Shown here piece after piece: positions 28,463 to 38,143 of a DNA stretch of 64,000 bases. Position 1 is the stretch's first letter. Each line of letters begins with the position of its first letter. The notes under the pieces were generated by a model. That model saw only the letters and a program-made list of their open reading frames with translations, was not told where the DNA came from and did not search any database. The translations under genes were made by a program, and so were the position numbers. This DNA comes from Chromatiales bacterium. GTDB lineage: Bacteria > Pseudomonadota > Gammaproteobacteria > UBA6429 > Thiohalophilaceae. The stretch is from contig JALVOC010000019.1 of NCBI GenBank assembly GCA_027032075.1, forward strand, positions 1 through 64,000. Direction: 5' to 3'.

Positions 28463-29878
28463 TTAACGCTTGCGCCGTTTCAGCCAGATGGTTACGCCGC
28501 TTGCCAACAGCAGCAGTGGCATGCCGAAGAGGTAGAACAGGCCGAGAACCGACCAGGTGGTTTCACTCAGGTGCAACTCGGTATCCGGCGCAGTCGTAAC
28601 CGGAATGGCGATAAAGTTATCATCATGGCTGAGCCAGTTGAAAATATTGAACCCCAGATCCTGGTTGCCCTGGTTGCCGAGATAGGCATTGGTGAGGAAG
28701 TCGCCGTCACCGAGGATCACCACCCGCTGGGTTTTTGCCGGTTGCTCCTCTTCCTGCGTGGAGTCTTTGCCGGCTTCGGGTTCAGCCACCGGTTTGTCGC
28801 GGCTCAGGGCCATGCCGAGGGTCAATGGTCCGGGAACGTCCGCACCCTGCTGGAATTCGATCAGACCTTGCAGCGGCCCGGTTTCCGACCAGCTGCGTTC
28901 CACCGTCTGCAAAATCGGTTCAGCCTGCCAGGCATGGGGAGTCTCCTTTGCCTTTTTATCAAACGTAATCCCGCTGGCGCGCGGGAACAGCGTCATAAAG
29001 CTGAAGTCGCGGGTAATGGGGTGATTGCCATAGCGGGTGACAAGGGCGAAGGAGGGATCGGAAATACCCAGCATCTGCGTGGTGGGATCCACGATGACAC
29101 CGGGAAGAAAACGGATCTGCAGATCCTCCGCCAGTTTCTCGAGGTTATAGAGTTTGCCGGGTTCATGCAGCCACAATAAATTGCCACCGTGTTTGAGGTA
29201 GTTGCGGATCAGTTCCACCTCGCCGTCGAGATAATCGAGGCGGGGTCCGGCTATCACCAGCACGGCAGTATCCTCCGGGATGCTCGGCTGGTCGTTGAGA
29301 TTGAGCGTTGCCGTTTTGATCCCTTTGGCGGCAAGGTGCTGGCTCAACAGGCCGTAATCATGGTTGGCCTGGCCCTCAGGATCGCGTTCCCCATGGCCGC
29401 TGAGGAACAGCACTTTTTTCTCGCCACTGCGCAACAGGCGTTGCAGCGCATTGGTGACGGTTTCTTCCTTCAGGATGGTGACGTGTTCACTGCGTCCCTG
29501 GTAGCTGATCACCAGTTCGCCATCCACGGTGATCCCCATTTCGCGGGTCTTGTCAGGCTCGGTATCCGGATTGATGAAAGTCAGTTTGATGTCGGCTTTG
29601 TGTTTTTGATAACGCTGGATCAGATCCTCGATATTGCGGCGTGTCGGGATGAGGTTGCTTTCCCTGGCGAAGGCGGTGATCGTCACCGGGGCGGGGATCC
29701 GCTGCAACAGGGTGATGCTGGCCTGCGAGAGGGTATTGCGCCCGCTGGCGGTCCAGTCCGATTCAAAGTTATAACGCTGCGACAACCAGGCAAGCAGGCC
29801 GATGACAGTGAGGAACAGCACCAGAAACACCAGGTTCTGGATACGGAATTGCATGCGGGTTTTACGGTTGACTTCCAT
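28463..29878 (-). CDS. GldG-like ABC-system substrate-binding/auxiliary protein
   Basis: 471 residues. An N-terminal helix (LVFLVLFLTVIGLLAWLSQ) is followed by a large periplasmic domain with features of the GldG/DUF4350 type (VLFLSGHGERD, then LRNYLKHGGNLLWL-like segments) and a C-terminal helix ending WLKRRKR. In Bacteroidetes homologs serve gliding motility, but in gammaproteobacteria the system is of unknown purpose and gliding should not be inferred. The gene sits between the permease and the DUF4340 gene. Confidence 0.85.
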   Translation of the reverse strand: MEVNRKTRMQFRIQNLVFLVLFLTVIGLLAWLSQRYNFESDWTASGRNTLSQASITLLQRIPAPVTITAFARESNLIPTRRNIEDLIQRYQKHKADIKLTFINPDTEPDKTREMGITVDGELVISYQGRSEHVTILKEETVTNALQRLLRSGEKKVLFLSGHGERDPEGQANHDYGLLSQHLAAKGIKTATLNLNDQPSIPEDTAVLVIAGPRLDYLDGEVELIRNYLKHGGNLLWLHEPGKLYNLEKLAEDLQIRFLPGVIVDPTTQMLGISDPSFALVTRYGNHPITRDFSFMTLFPRASGITFDKKAKETPHAWQAEPILQTVERSWSETGPLQGLIEFQQGADVPGPLTLGMALSRDKPVAEPEAGKDSTQEEEQPAKTQRVVILGDGDFLTNAYLGNQGNQDLGFNIFNWLSHDDNFIAIPVTTAPDTELHLSETTWSVLGLFYLFGMPLLLLASGVTIWLKRRKR

Positions 29879-29902
29879 ACCTAGCTTGTTTCGCTCGTTG
29901 AG

Positions 29903-30658
29903 TTACAGACGATCTGCATCCAGCCGACGGATACTGAGAACGATAAATACGGTGATGAACAACAGGTAGTAAATCACGTCGCTGGAGTTGAACACCCCCT
30001 TGGCCAGGGCCTCGAAATGGCGTAACAGCGAGAGATAACTGAAGAGGCCGCTGGCGTTTTCATCCCCCACTTTATTGCCGGCCCAGTCGATGATCCATAA
30101 CAACAATAAGGCACCAAACGTGCTGATGGCGGCCACCGTGGGTTGCACCGTGAGGGTCGACATGTAAAGCCCGACGGCGCTAAAGGCGGAGATCAGTAAC
30201 AGCAGCCCGAGCACCATGGCGGCGAGGTGTCCCAGATCAAGCGGTCCGGCGAACAACAGGGTAAGAGGCATAATCGTGAGCATTGCCGTCATCCCGGCAA
30301 AAAAGATCAAAATGCCGAGGAATTTCCCCAGGATGATCTCGCTCATGGAAAGCGGTGCGCTGAATAACAGGGTCAGACTGCGGTTGCGGCGTTCCTCACT
30401 GATGAGGCGCATGGTGAGCAGGGGGACGACCATCATCAGGATGAAGGCGGCACTGCCATACAAGGGCGCGATCACCAGTTCGGTGGCGCCGGGTGCGTTC
30501 TCCAGCATTTTCAGGCGGGGCTGCAGGGTAATGAAATCGTTCAGCTGGGTGAGGAACAGATAGGCAAGAATAAACTGCACCACCGCCAGAATTGACCAGG
30601 CCAGTGGTGAGAGAAACAGGCTGCGGAGTTCGCGGCGCGCCAGCAACAGCATCATCAT
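29903..30658 (-). CDS. ABC-2 type permease (GldF-like)
   Basis: 251 residues with six hydrophobic segments. The segment LISEERRNRSLTLLFSAPLSMSEIILGKFLG is the conserved cytoplasmic loop of ABC-2 permeases. The start overlaps the ATPase gene by 4 bases. It forms the channel of the system with the GldA-like ATPase. Confidence 0.88.
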   Translation of the reverse strand: MMMLLLARRELRSLFLSPLAWSILAVVQFILAYLFLTQLNDFITLQPRLKMLENAPGATELVIAPLYGSAAFILMMVVPLLTMRLISEERRNRSLTLLFSAPLSMSEIILGKFLGILIFFAGMTAMLTIMPLTLLFAGPLDLGHLAAMVLGLLLLISAFSAVGLYMSTLTVQPTVAAISTFGALLLLWIIDWAGNKVGDENASGLFSYLSLLRHFEALAKGVFNSSDVIYYLLFITVFIVLSIRRLDADRL

Positions 30659-31608
30659 AATGTTTCCTCCACGGCAGGCTGTTGATCGGCCGAGGTGATA
30701 TCGACAAAGATCTGCTCAAGGGTCTTGCGTTCCGGGGTCAGTTCAAGCAGGCCCCAGTTTTCGGCTACCGCTTTTTCCACCAGCTGCGGCACGATATCGG
30801 TTTGCGCTTCATGCTGCAGCCGCAAACGCCCGTCCTCTAGCTGTTCCACCTGCTCCACCCCCTCGATGGATAACAACACCACCTTGTTGGGCGGGTTGCG
30901 CAGGCCGACGATGTGATGCCGCACTTGCATCTGCTGCCGCAGCTTCTGGATGCTTTCGGCAAAAACCAGTTTGCCCGCGGTGATGATCTGCACATGGTCA
31001 CAGGTCATCTGGACTTCGGGAAGGATATGGGTGGAGAGGATCACCCCGTGTTCTTCGCCCAGTTCGCGGATCAGTTTGCGGATCTCGCGGATCTGGATCG
31101 GATCGAGGCCGACGGTGGGTTCATCCAATACCACTATGGAAGGTGAGTGAATAATGGCCTGGGCAATCCCCACCCGTTGCTGGTAACCCTTGGAGAGGTT
31201 GTTGATCAGGCGCCTGCCGACAGATTCCAGGCCACAGCGTTGTTTGGCGCGCGCCACCGCGGCTGTCACCTTGTTGCTGCGGATACGGTTCAGGCGGGCG
31301 CAAAACCGCAGGTATTCATCGACGCTGAGTTCGCGGTAGAGCGGGGGTTGTTCCGGCAGGTAGCCGATTTCCGCTTTTGCCAGTTTGGGTTGTTCGATCA
31401 GATCGATGCCGCAAATGGTGATACGGCCCGATGTGGGTGCCAGATTACCCGTCAGGATCTGCATGGTGGTGGATTTGCCCGCACCATTCGGTCCGAGAAA
31501 ACCGAGTACTTCACCTTTTGCCAGCTCGAAACTGACATCATCCACTGCCTTGATGTTGCCGTAGTGGCGGGATAAATGTTGTACACTAATAAGAGGAACA
31601 GCATTCAT
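30655..31608 (-). CDS. ABC transporter ATPase (GldA-like)
   Basis: 317 residues. Walker A GPNGAGKST, Q-loop GYLPEQPPLY, signature LSKGYQQRVGIAQA, Walker B IVVLDEPTVGLDP and H-loop STHIL. The C-terminal 90 residues form the extension typical of ABC-2 exporters. It is the first gene of the operon, divergent from the globin-coupled cyclase gene by 77 bases. Confidence 0.92.
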   Translation of the reverse strand: MNAVPLISVQHLSRHYGNIKAVDDVSFELAKGEVLGFLGPNGAGKSTTMQILTGNLAPTSGRITICGIDLIEQPKLAKAEIGYLPEQPPLYRELSVDEYLRFCARLNRIRSNKVTAAVARAKQRCGLESVGRRLINNLSKGYQQRVGIAQAIIHSPSIVVLDEPTVGLDPIQIREIRKLIRELGEEHGVILSTHILPEVQMTCDHVQIITAGKLVFAESIQKLRQQMQVRHHIVGLRNPPNKVVLLSIEGVEQVEQLEDGRLRLQHEAQTDIVPQLVEKAVAENWGLLELTPERKTLEQIFVDITSADQQPAVEETL

Positions 31609-31685
31609 GGTTTGCTAATGGCTTCAGCTCGGCTTGTTTAACATCCGTTCACGATAACAGATTAATCCTTCGACCCGGGAATTAT

Positions 31686-32735
31686 ATGCATCAGAATTTG
31701 TGTGACAAGTACGGATTCGACAAAGTCGGGAGGGAACATCGTCTGGCGATGATCGGCCTGGGCCAGGAGGATATGGCCCTCGCACAACAGCTGCATACGG
31801 AGGTGTTGGTTCCGAATTGCGACACCATTGTCGATAAGTTTTATGATTTCCTTGGCAGCAACCGGGACATGGCGCGCTTTCTTGCCGGCCCCGACATCAT
31901 CAGCCGTCTGAAAAAAAAGCATGTCGGTTATCTGTTGAGCCTGGGACTCGATTACCAGAGCGAGAGCTACTTCGAGAATCGGCTGTTCATTGGTGCGGTG
32001 CATGCGCGTATCGGCCTGCCCTTGAGTTATTATCTGGCGGCGTATCGCCTGCTGGAAGAACTGATCATCCGACAGTTTCCACAATCCATTCAGCGGCAGC
32101 CGCAGCAGTTTCTGGAGCTTTCCGCATTTGTCAAAAAAATTGCCAGCCTGGATGTCACCCTGGCTATCGAGATTTACCATCACACCAAGGTGGAGCATCT
32201 GCTGGACTCGGTGCACGATCTGCTGGATGAGAAACAGCAGCTGACGAGCCAGGTGCAGAGTGATGATCTTACGCAACTGGCCAGCCGGCGCTATTTGCTG
32301 GAGGTTTTGACACGTGAACAGGAGAACGCCAATCAGGGGAAAGAAATACTCTGTGTCGCCATGGCGGATCTGGATCATTTCAAGCAAATCAACGACCAGC
32401 AGGGCCATATCGTGGGTGACCGGGTGTTGAAGGAAGTGGCGCAGCGCATCTTGTCTTCCATCCGCGATGAAGACACCGTCGGCCGCTACGGGGGTGAAGA
32501 GTTTTTGCTGATCTTGCCGCATACGCCGTTGGAGATCGCCTTGCAAATCGCGGAACGTATTCGCCAGCATATTGCCAGAACCGCAGTGCATTTGCGGGAA
32601 TTGAGCATTCCCACCACCATCAGCATCGGTGTGGTGCAGCATCAGCCCGGTGAGGATGCGGTCACCCTCATCAGGCGTGCGGATGAAGCGATGTACCGTG
32701 CCAAACAAGCCGGGCGGAATACTGTTTCGACTTGA
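31686..32735 (+). CDS. Globin-coupled diguanylate cyclase
   Basis: 349 residues, cytoplasmic. Residues 10-165 form a sensor globin like those of HemAT and DosC; the proximal heme ligand should be the His in IGAVHARIGL (about residue 100). A linker follows and then a GGDEF domain with DLDHFKQIND and GRYGGEEF. The inhibitory site RDED stands five residues before GGEEF, so product feedback is likely. Oxygen or another gas bound at heme should tune c-di-GMP synthesis. Its stop overlaps the start of the hyuA-like gene by one base (TGATG). Confidence 0.92.
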   Translation: MHQNLCDKYGFDKVGREHRLAMIGLGQEDMALAQQLHTEVLVPNCDTIVDKFYDFLGSNRDMARFLAGPDIISRLKKKHVGYLLSLGLDYQSESYFENRLFIGAVHARIGLPLSYYLAAYRLLEELIIRQFPQSIQRQPQQFLELSAFVKKIASLDVTLAIEIYHHTKVEHLLDSVHDLLDEKQQLTSQVQSDDLTQLASRRYLLEVLTREQENANQGKEILCVAMADLDHFKQINDQQGHIVGDRVLKEVAQRILSSIRDEDTVGRYGGEEFLLILPHTPLEIALQIAERIRQHIARTAVHLRELSIPTTISIGVVQHQPGEDAVTLIRRADEAMYRAKQAGRNTVST

Positions 32736-34717
32736 TGGGCATTCTGCTTGGCATCGATACCGGCGGTACCTTTACCGACTTTGTCCTGGTCCGGGATGAC
32801 GGTTCCTTAAGGATCCACAAGGTGCTTTCCACTCCCCAGGCGCCGCAGCAGGCGATTCTGCAGGGGATAGATGAGCTGGGCCTGGGTGCCGTATCGCCCA
32901 CACTGTTTTACATCGTGCATGGTTCCACCGTGGCGACGAATGCCGTGCTCGAAGGCAAGGGAGTGCGCTGTGCGTTTATCACCAATCGTGGTTTTCGCGA
33001 CATGCTGACCATCGGCCGGCAGACACGCCGCCAGCTCTATAATCTCCAGCCACGGCCATTGGCGCCACCGGTACCCCGTGAGTTGTGCCTGGAAACGGCC
33101 GGGCGGCTTGCCGCCGATGGCAGCGTGATTGAAAACCTGGACGAGCCGGCGTTAAAGGCGTTGGTGCAGGAGGTTGAGGCGCTTCAACCTGAAGCGGTAG
33201 CGATCAACCTGCTGTTTTCCTATCTGGATGATCGGTTTGAGCGGAAGATTGAGGCGGCGCTGGCGGATCGTTTTTTTGTTTCCCGCTCTTCTGCGGTATT
33301 GCCGGAATACCGTGAATATGAACGGGGGATCACGACCTGGCTCAATGCCTATGTCGGACCGCTGGTGGAGGGGTATCTGGCGCGCCTGCGGCAGGGGGTG
33401 CCGCAGGCGAGCGTGTCGGTGATGCAAAGTTCCGGCGGCACCATCAGTGCAGAGCAGGCGGGACGGCAAGCGGTCAATATGCTGTTGTCGGGACCCGCGG
33501 GTGGCCTGGCGGCGGCACACTATCTGGGTGAAATCACGGGGCGGCGGCGTTTGCTGACGTTTGACATGGGGGGAACCTCCACGGATGTGGCCTTGATCGA
33601 CGGTGAGCTGCAACTCACCAGCGAGGGCCGGATTGCCGGTTATCCTGTGGCGGTGCCGATGGTGGACATGCATACCATCGGTGCCGGCGGGGGTTCGATT
33701 GCCTTCGTTGATGCCGGCGGGATGCTGCAGGTGGGGCCGGAATCAGCGGGTGCCGATCCCGGTCCGGCCTGTTACCGCCGCGGCGGAGCGCGTCCCGCGG
33801 TGACCGATGCAAATCTGATCCTTGGCCGCTTGCGGGCGGATGCCTTTCTGGGGGGAAGCATGCAGCTGGATTCAGAGGCGGCCCGGCAGGCGATGCAGCG
33901 TGTCGCCGCTCCGCTGGGAATCGGGGTTGAAGCCGCGGCAGAGGGTGTGATCCGCATTGCCAACGAGCATATGGCCCAGGCGTTGCGCGTGATGTCGGTG
34001 CAGCGGGGTATCGATCCACGTGAACTGACGCTGCTCTCATTTGGCGGGGCCGGCGGGCTTCATGTATGTGCCCTGGCCGAGGCGTTGGAGATGCGCCATG
34101 CCATGGTGCCGGTCAATGCGGGTGTTTTGTCTGCCCTCGGCATGCTGGTGGCGCCGCGTTCACGCCAGCTTTCGCGCACCTTTACCGGTCTGCTCGAAGA
34201 GCTGGAAGGCGAAACAATCGAAGCCGCGCTGGCAGAGCTGGAGCAACTCGGCCGCTCGGAGTTGTTGGCGGAGGGGGTGGCGCCGGAGACGCTGCAGGTT
34301 CAGTACAGCCTTGATTTACGCTATCAGGGTCAATCCTATACCCTGACCATTCCCTGGCAGGATACGGTCAGATCTTCCGCCTGGTTTCATCAACGTCATC
34401 AGAAACGTTTCGGTCATCGGCTGGATTTGCCGGTGGAACTGGTCAACCTGCGGGTGGGCTTGCAGAGCGAGACCGCCGAACTGAAACTGCAGGCCTGCAG
34501 GGAGGGGGAGGCGGCAAAACCGTATGCGCAGGTTGAACTCTACGGTGTGGCTGACCGGACGCCGGTATACCTGCGAACTGCGCTGGTCCGTGGGCAGAAA
34601 CTGAAAGGGCCGGCGTTGATCACGGAAACCGTTTCCACCACCTATCTGGCGGCGGGATGGTGTGCCGAGGTGGATGGTTATGGCAATCTGCTGCTGGTGA
34701 ATACAGCCACAGGGTGA
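32735..34717 (+). CDS. Hydantoinase/oxoprolinase A-subunit family protein (HyuA-like)
   Basis: 660 residues from ATG 32735. The N-terminal ATPase-type motif GIDTGGTFTDFVL and the central LTFDMGGTSTDVALIDGE are the family hallmarks; VMSVQRGIDPRELTLLSFGGAGGLH is also conserved. Such proteins carry out ATP-dependent opening of hydantoins or 5-oxoproline or carboxylation of ketones. A partner HyuB gene is normally adjacent but is absent here, so the substrate cannot be named. It is coupled to the globin-cyclase gene, which is an unusual pairing. Confidence 0.85.
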   Translation: MGILLGIDTGGTFTDFVLVRDDGSLRIHKVLSTPQAPQQAILQGIDELGLGAVSPTLFYIVHGSTVATNAVLEGKGVRCAFITNRGFRDMLTIGRQTRRQLYNLQPRPLAPPVPRELCLETAGRLAADGSVIENLDEPALKALVQEVEALQPEAVAINLLFSYLDDRFERKIEAALADRFFVSRSSAVLPEYREYERGITTWLNAYVGPLVEGYLARLRQGVPQASVSVMQSSGGTISAEQAGRQAVNMLLSGPAGGLAAAHYLGEITGRRRLLTFDMGGTSTDVALIDGELQLTSEGRIAGYPVAVPMVDMHTIGAGGGSIAFVDAGGMLQVGPESAGADPGPACYRRGGARPAVTDANLILGRLRADAFLGGSMQLDSEAARQAMQRVAAPLGIGVEAAAEGVIRIANEHMAQALRVMSVQRGIDPRELTLLSFGGAGGLHVCALAEALEMRHAMVPVNAGVLSALGMLVAPRSRQLSRTFTGLLEELEGETIEAALAELEQLGRSELLAEGVAPETLQVQYSLDLRYQGQSYTLTIPWQDTVRSSAWFHQRHQKRFGHRLDLPVELVNLRVGLQSETAELKLQACREGEAAKPYAQVELYGVADRTPVYLRTALVRGQKLKGPALITETVSTTYLAAGWCAEVDGYGNLLLVNTATG

Positions 34718-34734
34718 CTGTGGCCTTGTTTATC

Positions 34735-35127
34735 TCAGTCTTCCCCGTACTTGGTGTCAACGGCCATGATATGGGTGATGATCCAGAGGTTCAAAAACGC
34801 CATGAATTCCTCACTCAAGTGGATTTCATCATCGTTGCTGGTGTAATTGTCAATCAGGCGGTTTAAATCGGTTAACAGATTCTGGTGGATTTTTTTATGG
34901 ACTTTCAGCCCGGGAAAACCGATTGACGCCATATACATTTCTTCATCGTGAAAATGTTTGGCGACGAAATCCATGAGTGCCGCCACTGACTGCAGAATAT
35001 CCTTTTTATCCGTTGCCGAAATATTTTTCTGGTACACCCCTTCCATCATGGCGATCAACTCTTTATGTTGATCGTTCATGGCTTCAACCCCCACATCCAG
35101 GTCCGGGTCCCAGGCAAAATAGCTCAT
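34735..35127 (-). CDS. Bacteriohemerythrin
   Basis: 130 residues with a clear Shine-Dalgarno (AGGAGG). The di-iron ligand set is intact: NDQHKEL, HFHDEEMYM, HKKIHQNLL and THIMAVDTKYG. It binds oxygen reversibly as store, carrier or sensor. It converges on hyuA with 17 bases between stops. Having a globin sensor and a hemerythrin so close suggests oxygen handling as a local theme. Confidence 0.95.
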   Translation of the reverse strand: MSYFAWDPDLDVGVEAMNDQHKELIAMMEGVYQKNISATDKKDILQSVAALMDFVAKHFHDEEMYMASIGFPGLKVHKKIHQNLLTDLNRLIDNYTSNDDEIHLSEEFMAFLNLWIITHIMAVDTKYGED

Positions 35128-35381
35128 AAAACCTCCTGTTATCGATGTGAACGGGCTGCCTGAAATTAAATCGCAGCCTGCATACGGCCATGTGTTTGTT
35201 GTCTCAGGAGCCGGTTTGGTCCGTCGTGCAAATGTTCAGCTGTTGTCAGGGTTATCGGGCCGATTCCTGCTTTCTTGAAGTGGATTGGGGTAATTGCTTG
35301 TATAACTTTGCAAAAAAGCAGCCGCTTTGCTGTTTGCCCCTTGTCGGGGTAAGGCGGAAAAGGGATCACCGGCGGAGAGGG

Positions 35382-36581
35382 TTAACAGAGGACGGCAGCG
35401 GCTTCGCCCGCCCAGTCGATGGCTTCCAGGTATGCCTGGCGCAAGGTGTTGGCATCCAGTTGCGGGTGCTGGATCTGTTGCCAGTCCGCCCGGTCATAGG
35501 CGATGACGCAGCGCAGCACCTCCCCCATTTCACCGCTATGGTGCAGGAGTGCCTGCTTGAGCGGCTTGGCCAGCGGCAGCTGTTCCAGCAAGGTGGGCAT
35601 GGGTTGATCCATCAAGGCATCGAGGATGGAAAACAGGCCGGCGGTGAAATAGGCGTAGCCGTCCTGTTGCAGCTGTTTGGCGAGCTGTTCGCACATGCGG
35701 CCGCGGATGAGGGCGGTCATCATCAGCTCCTTGGGTTTGTCTTCGATGCGTGACAGCGCCAGCAGGTTAACCAGTTGCCGCAGGGTATCAAGACCCAGCA
35801 TGAGGACGGCCTGTTGGATGGATTCGATCTCCCTTTGCAGGTTATAGCGGGCCGAATTGATATAACGCAACACCCGGAAGGAGAGGGTGACATCCTGCAT
35901 GATTAGATTTTCCAGGGTGGCGCTGTTTATCCGGGGATCGGACAGTTGCGCCAGCAGCTGGATGATCGCCATTTTGTTCGAGGGGGGCTTTTTCCCCTGC
36001 ACGATATTGGGGCGGGCGAAGAAATAGCCCTGAAAATAGTCAAACCCCAGCTCGAGACAGAGTTCATGCTGCCGCTGGTCTTCGACCTTTTCGGCCAGCA
36101 GTTTTACCGCCGAGCGTTGCAGTATCTGGACGTGTTCCTGCAGTGTGGCCTCGTCCTGTGCCAGCAGATCGATTTTGATGATATCGGCCAGATCCACCAG
36201 CGGCTGTAAATTGGGCTGATAAAGAAAGTCATCCAGGGCGATGGTATATCCCTGGGAGGATAACTTTTTAATCGCGGCAAGCAGGGCATCATCCACTTCG
36301 ATATCTTCCAGGATCTCCAGCACGATGCGATCCCCCATTGCCGGTAATGGCTGGTCGCCGAGGATGAAGTTGCGGGTCAGATTGATAAAAGCCCGATGCT
36401 GGCCAACCAGGGGATCAAGGCCGATTTCCGTCAGGGCGTTGAGCATCACGACAGTGGTGGCATGATCGCCGTCGCTGATGTTTGCGCTATTGCTGTTGCC
36501 ATCACGCCAGAGCAGTTCATAGGCATAGACTTTTCCCTGCCGATCGAATATTGGCTGCCGCCCGATGAATACGTCTTTCAT
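35382..36581 (-). CDS. EAL-HDOD signalling protein (YuxH type) with degenerate EAL
   Basis: 399 residues. The first half aligns with an EAL domain but the signature is YELLWRD rather than EALLR, and the acidic metal ligands are mostly missing, so hydrolysis of c-di-GMP is not expected. The second half (about 205-390) is an HDOD domain (LLAQLSDPRINSATLENLIMQDVTLSFRVLRYINSA). The family acts by binding c-di-GMP or partners. Start supported by AAGGA upstream. Confidence 0.88.
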   Translation of the reverse strand: MKDVFIGRQPIFDRQGKVYAYELLWRDGNSNSANISDGDHATTVVMLNALTEIGLDPLVGQHRAFINLTRNFILGDQPLPAMGDRIVLEILEDIEVDDALLAAIKKLSSQGYTIALDDFLYQPNLQPLVDLADIIKIDLLAQDEATLQEHVQILQRSAVKLLAEKVEDQRQHELCLELGFDYFQGYFFARPNIVQGKKPPSNKMAIIQLLAQLSDPRINSATLENLIMQDVTLSFRVLRYINSARYNLQREIESIQQAVLMLGLDTLRQLVNLLALSRIEDKPKELMMTALIRGRMCEQLAKQLQQDGYAYFTAGLFSILDALMDQPMPTLLEQLPLAKPLKQALLHHSGEMGEVLRCVIAYDRADWQQIQHPQLDANTLRQAYLEAIDWAGEAAAVLC

Positions 36582-36702
36582 GCCGGTCCTTGTGTAGGAT
36601 TATGCCGAGGATAAAAACTTGTCTTGCCACAATGTTATCGGCCTTGGGCAGTGGACTCTTGACCCGGATTTTCCCGCGTTTACGTTTCGGCCAGGCAAAC
36701 AA

Positions 36703-36728
36703 AAAACCCACGTGAATACGTGGGTTTT
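36703..36728 (-). terminator. Rho-independent terminator of rpmB-rpmG
   Basis: Perfect 11-bp stem AAAACCCACGT (36703-36713) / ACGTGGGTTTT (36718-36728), loop GAAT. On the minus strand it is followed by a T run (the A run at 36701-36706). It lies 24 bases beyond the rpmG stop. Confidence 0.9.
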
Positions 36729-36751
36729 GACATGCCGGGAGTGGAAGCGGA

Positions 36752-36907
36752 TTATTTTATTTTGGCTTCCTTGTAGATAACGTGTTTGCGTACCACCGGA
36801 TCGTATTTTTTCACTTCCATTTTGTCCGGCATGGTGCGTTTGTTTTTGGTGGTGGTGTAGAAATGGCCGGTGCCGGCGCTGGAAACCAGTTTAATCTTGT
36901 CACGCAT
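36752..36907 (-). CDS. rpmG: Ribosomal protein bL33
   Basis: 51 residues: begins [20 protein letters not shown] and includes [21 protein letters not shown], the L33 signature. It lacks the CxxC pairs of zinc-binding L33, so it is the zinc-free form. It follows rpmB by 12 bases. Confidence 0.97.
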   Translation of the reverse strand: MRDKIKLVSSAGTGHFYTTTKNKRTMPDKMEVKKYDPVVRKHVIYKEAKIK

Positions 36908-36919
36908 GATATTGCCCCT

Positions 36920-37156
36920 TTAGACCTTTTCGCCACGGCGGCGCATTTCAGCCAGTACGGTTTCAATGCCCTTTTTATCAATAATACGCATGCCCTTGGC
37001 ACTGAGGCGCAGACGGACCCAGCGCTGTTCCGATTCCACCCAGAAACGATGGGTGTGCAAATTGGGCAGGAAACGCCGACGGGTTTTGTTGTGAGCGTGG
37101 GATACGTTGTTCCCGCTCATCGGACGTTTACCGGTAACTTGACAGACTCTCGACAT
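36920..37156 (-). CDS. rpmB: Ribosomal protein bL28
   Basis: 78 residues from ATG 37156. The N-terminus [20 protein letters not shown] and the C-terminal [16 protein letters not shown] are diagnostic for L28. The longer open frame upstream is unsupported. It is the first gene of the rpmB-rpmG operon. Confidence 0.97.
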   Translation of the reverse strand: MSRVCQVTGKRPMSGNNVSHAHNKTRRRFLPNLHTHRFWVESEQRWVRLRLSAKGMRIIDKKGIETVLAEMRRRGEKV

Positions 37157-37275
37157 GGTTTTCTCCAAAAAATCCCAGCCACGCAGGCGAAAGAGGGCGA
37201 ATTTTACGGAAAACGGGGGAAAGATACAAGGGACAGGAGAAAAAGGGGATTGGCCTGTTTTCACCGGAATATGTC

Positions 37276-37950
37276 CTATATCCACCCCCGTTCGGCAAAA
37301 GCCACACTTTCGCCATCCCCAATCACGATATGGTCTAGAACACGCACATCGACCAGCCCTAGTGCTTCCTGCAGGCGCTGGGTCAGGTTGCGGTCCGCCT
37401 CACTGGGTTCGGCCACGCCGGAAGGGTGGTTGTGCGCCAGGATGACGGCGGCGGCGTTATGATCAAGGGCGCGTCTTACCACTTCCCTTGGGTGGACGCT
37501 GGCCCCGTTGATGGTTCCCCGGAACAATTCCTCGAAACAGATGATGCGGTGGCGGTTGTCGAGGAACAGGCAGCCGAACACCTCATGGGGATAATCACGC
37601 AGGCGGGTGGTGAGATAGCGGCGGGTCGTGAGCGGGTCGGTCAGCGCCTCCCCCCGTTGCAGCTGCTCGGCCAGATGACGGCGGGCGAGTTCGAGAACCG
37701 CCTGAAGCTGCGCGAATTTCGCCGTGCCGAGGCCGGGAAAGGCGCAGAATTTTTTGCTATCCGCAGCCAGCAAACCCCGCAGATCCCCAAAGTGTTGCAG
37801 GATATCCCTTGCCAGATCCACCGCGGTTTTGCCCGGCACGCCGGTGCGCAAAAAAATGGCCAGCAGTTCGGCATCGGAGAGGGCGTTCGCGCCCCGCGCC
37901 AGGAGTTTTTCGCGCGGCCGCTCCGCCTGCGGCCAGTCTCTAATCGGCAT
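37276..37950 (-). CDS. radC: JAMM/MPN-domain protein RadC
   Basis: 224 residues. N-terminal helix-hairpin-helix region ([14 protein letters not shown]) and a C-terminal JAMM metal site HNHPSG with a downstream Asp in [12 protein letters not shown]. Formerly called a DNA-repair protein, its true function is unsettled. It lies next to rpmBG and divergent from coaBC, the usual gammaproteobacterial arrangement. Confidence 0.93.
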   Translation of the reverse strand: MPIRDWPQAERPREKLLARGANALSDAELLAIFLRTGVPGKTAVDLARDILQHFGDLRGLLAADSKKFCAFPGLGTAKFAQLQAVLELARRHLAEQLQRGEALTDPLTTRRYLTTRLRDYPHEVFGCLFLDNRHRIICFEELFRGTINGASVHPREVVRRALDHNAAAVILAHNHPSGVAEPSEADRNLTQRLQEALGLVDVRVLDHIVIGDGESVAFAERGWI

Positions 37951-38143
37951 AATGACCTCCTTGTCAGATCAGGACAATTACCATAATAGAATAGGCGGCA
38001 TTCGCCAAGTGTCGGGCGCCGGAATTGCCGGGGAAAAGATGAAGGAAAAAGGGGTTTGTAGTAGAGTGATATTATGTGTTTTTTCTGCGTAAATCGTCTT
38101 TTGTGCCTTATTCCCCATTTTCTGATGCGCGGCTTTTGTTCTT

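Noticed and set aside
28463-31608. Gliding motility system
   Set aside because: GldA/F/G-like ABC genes alone do not indicate gliding outside Bacteroidetes; the other gliding genes are absent.
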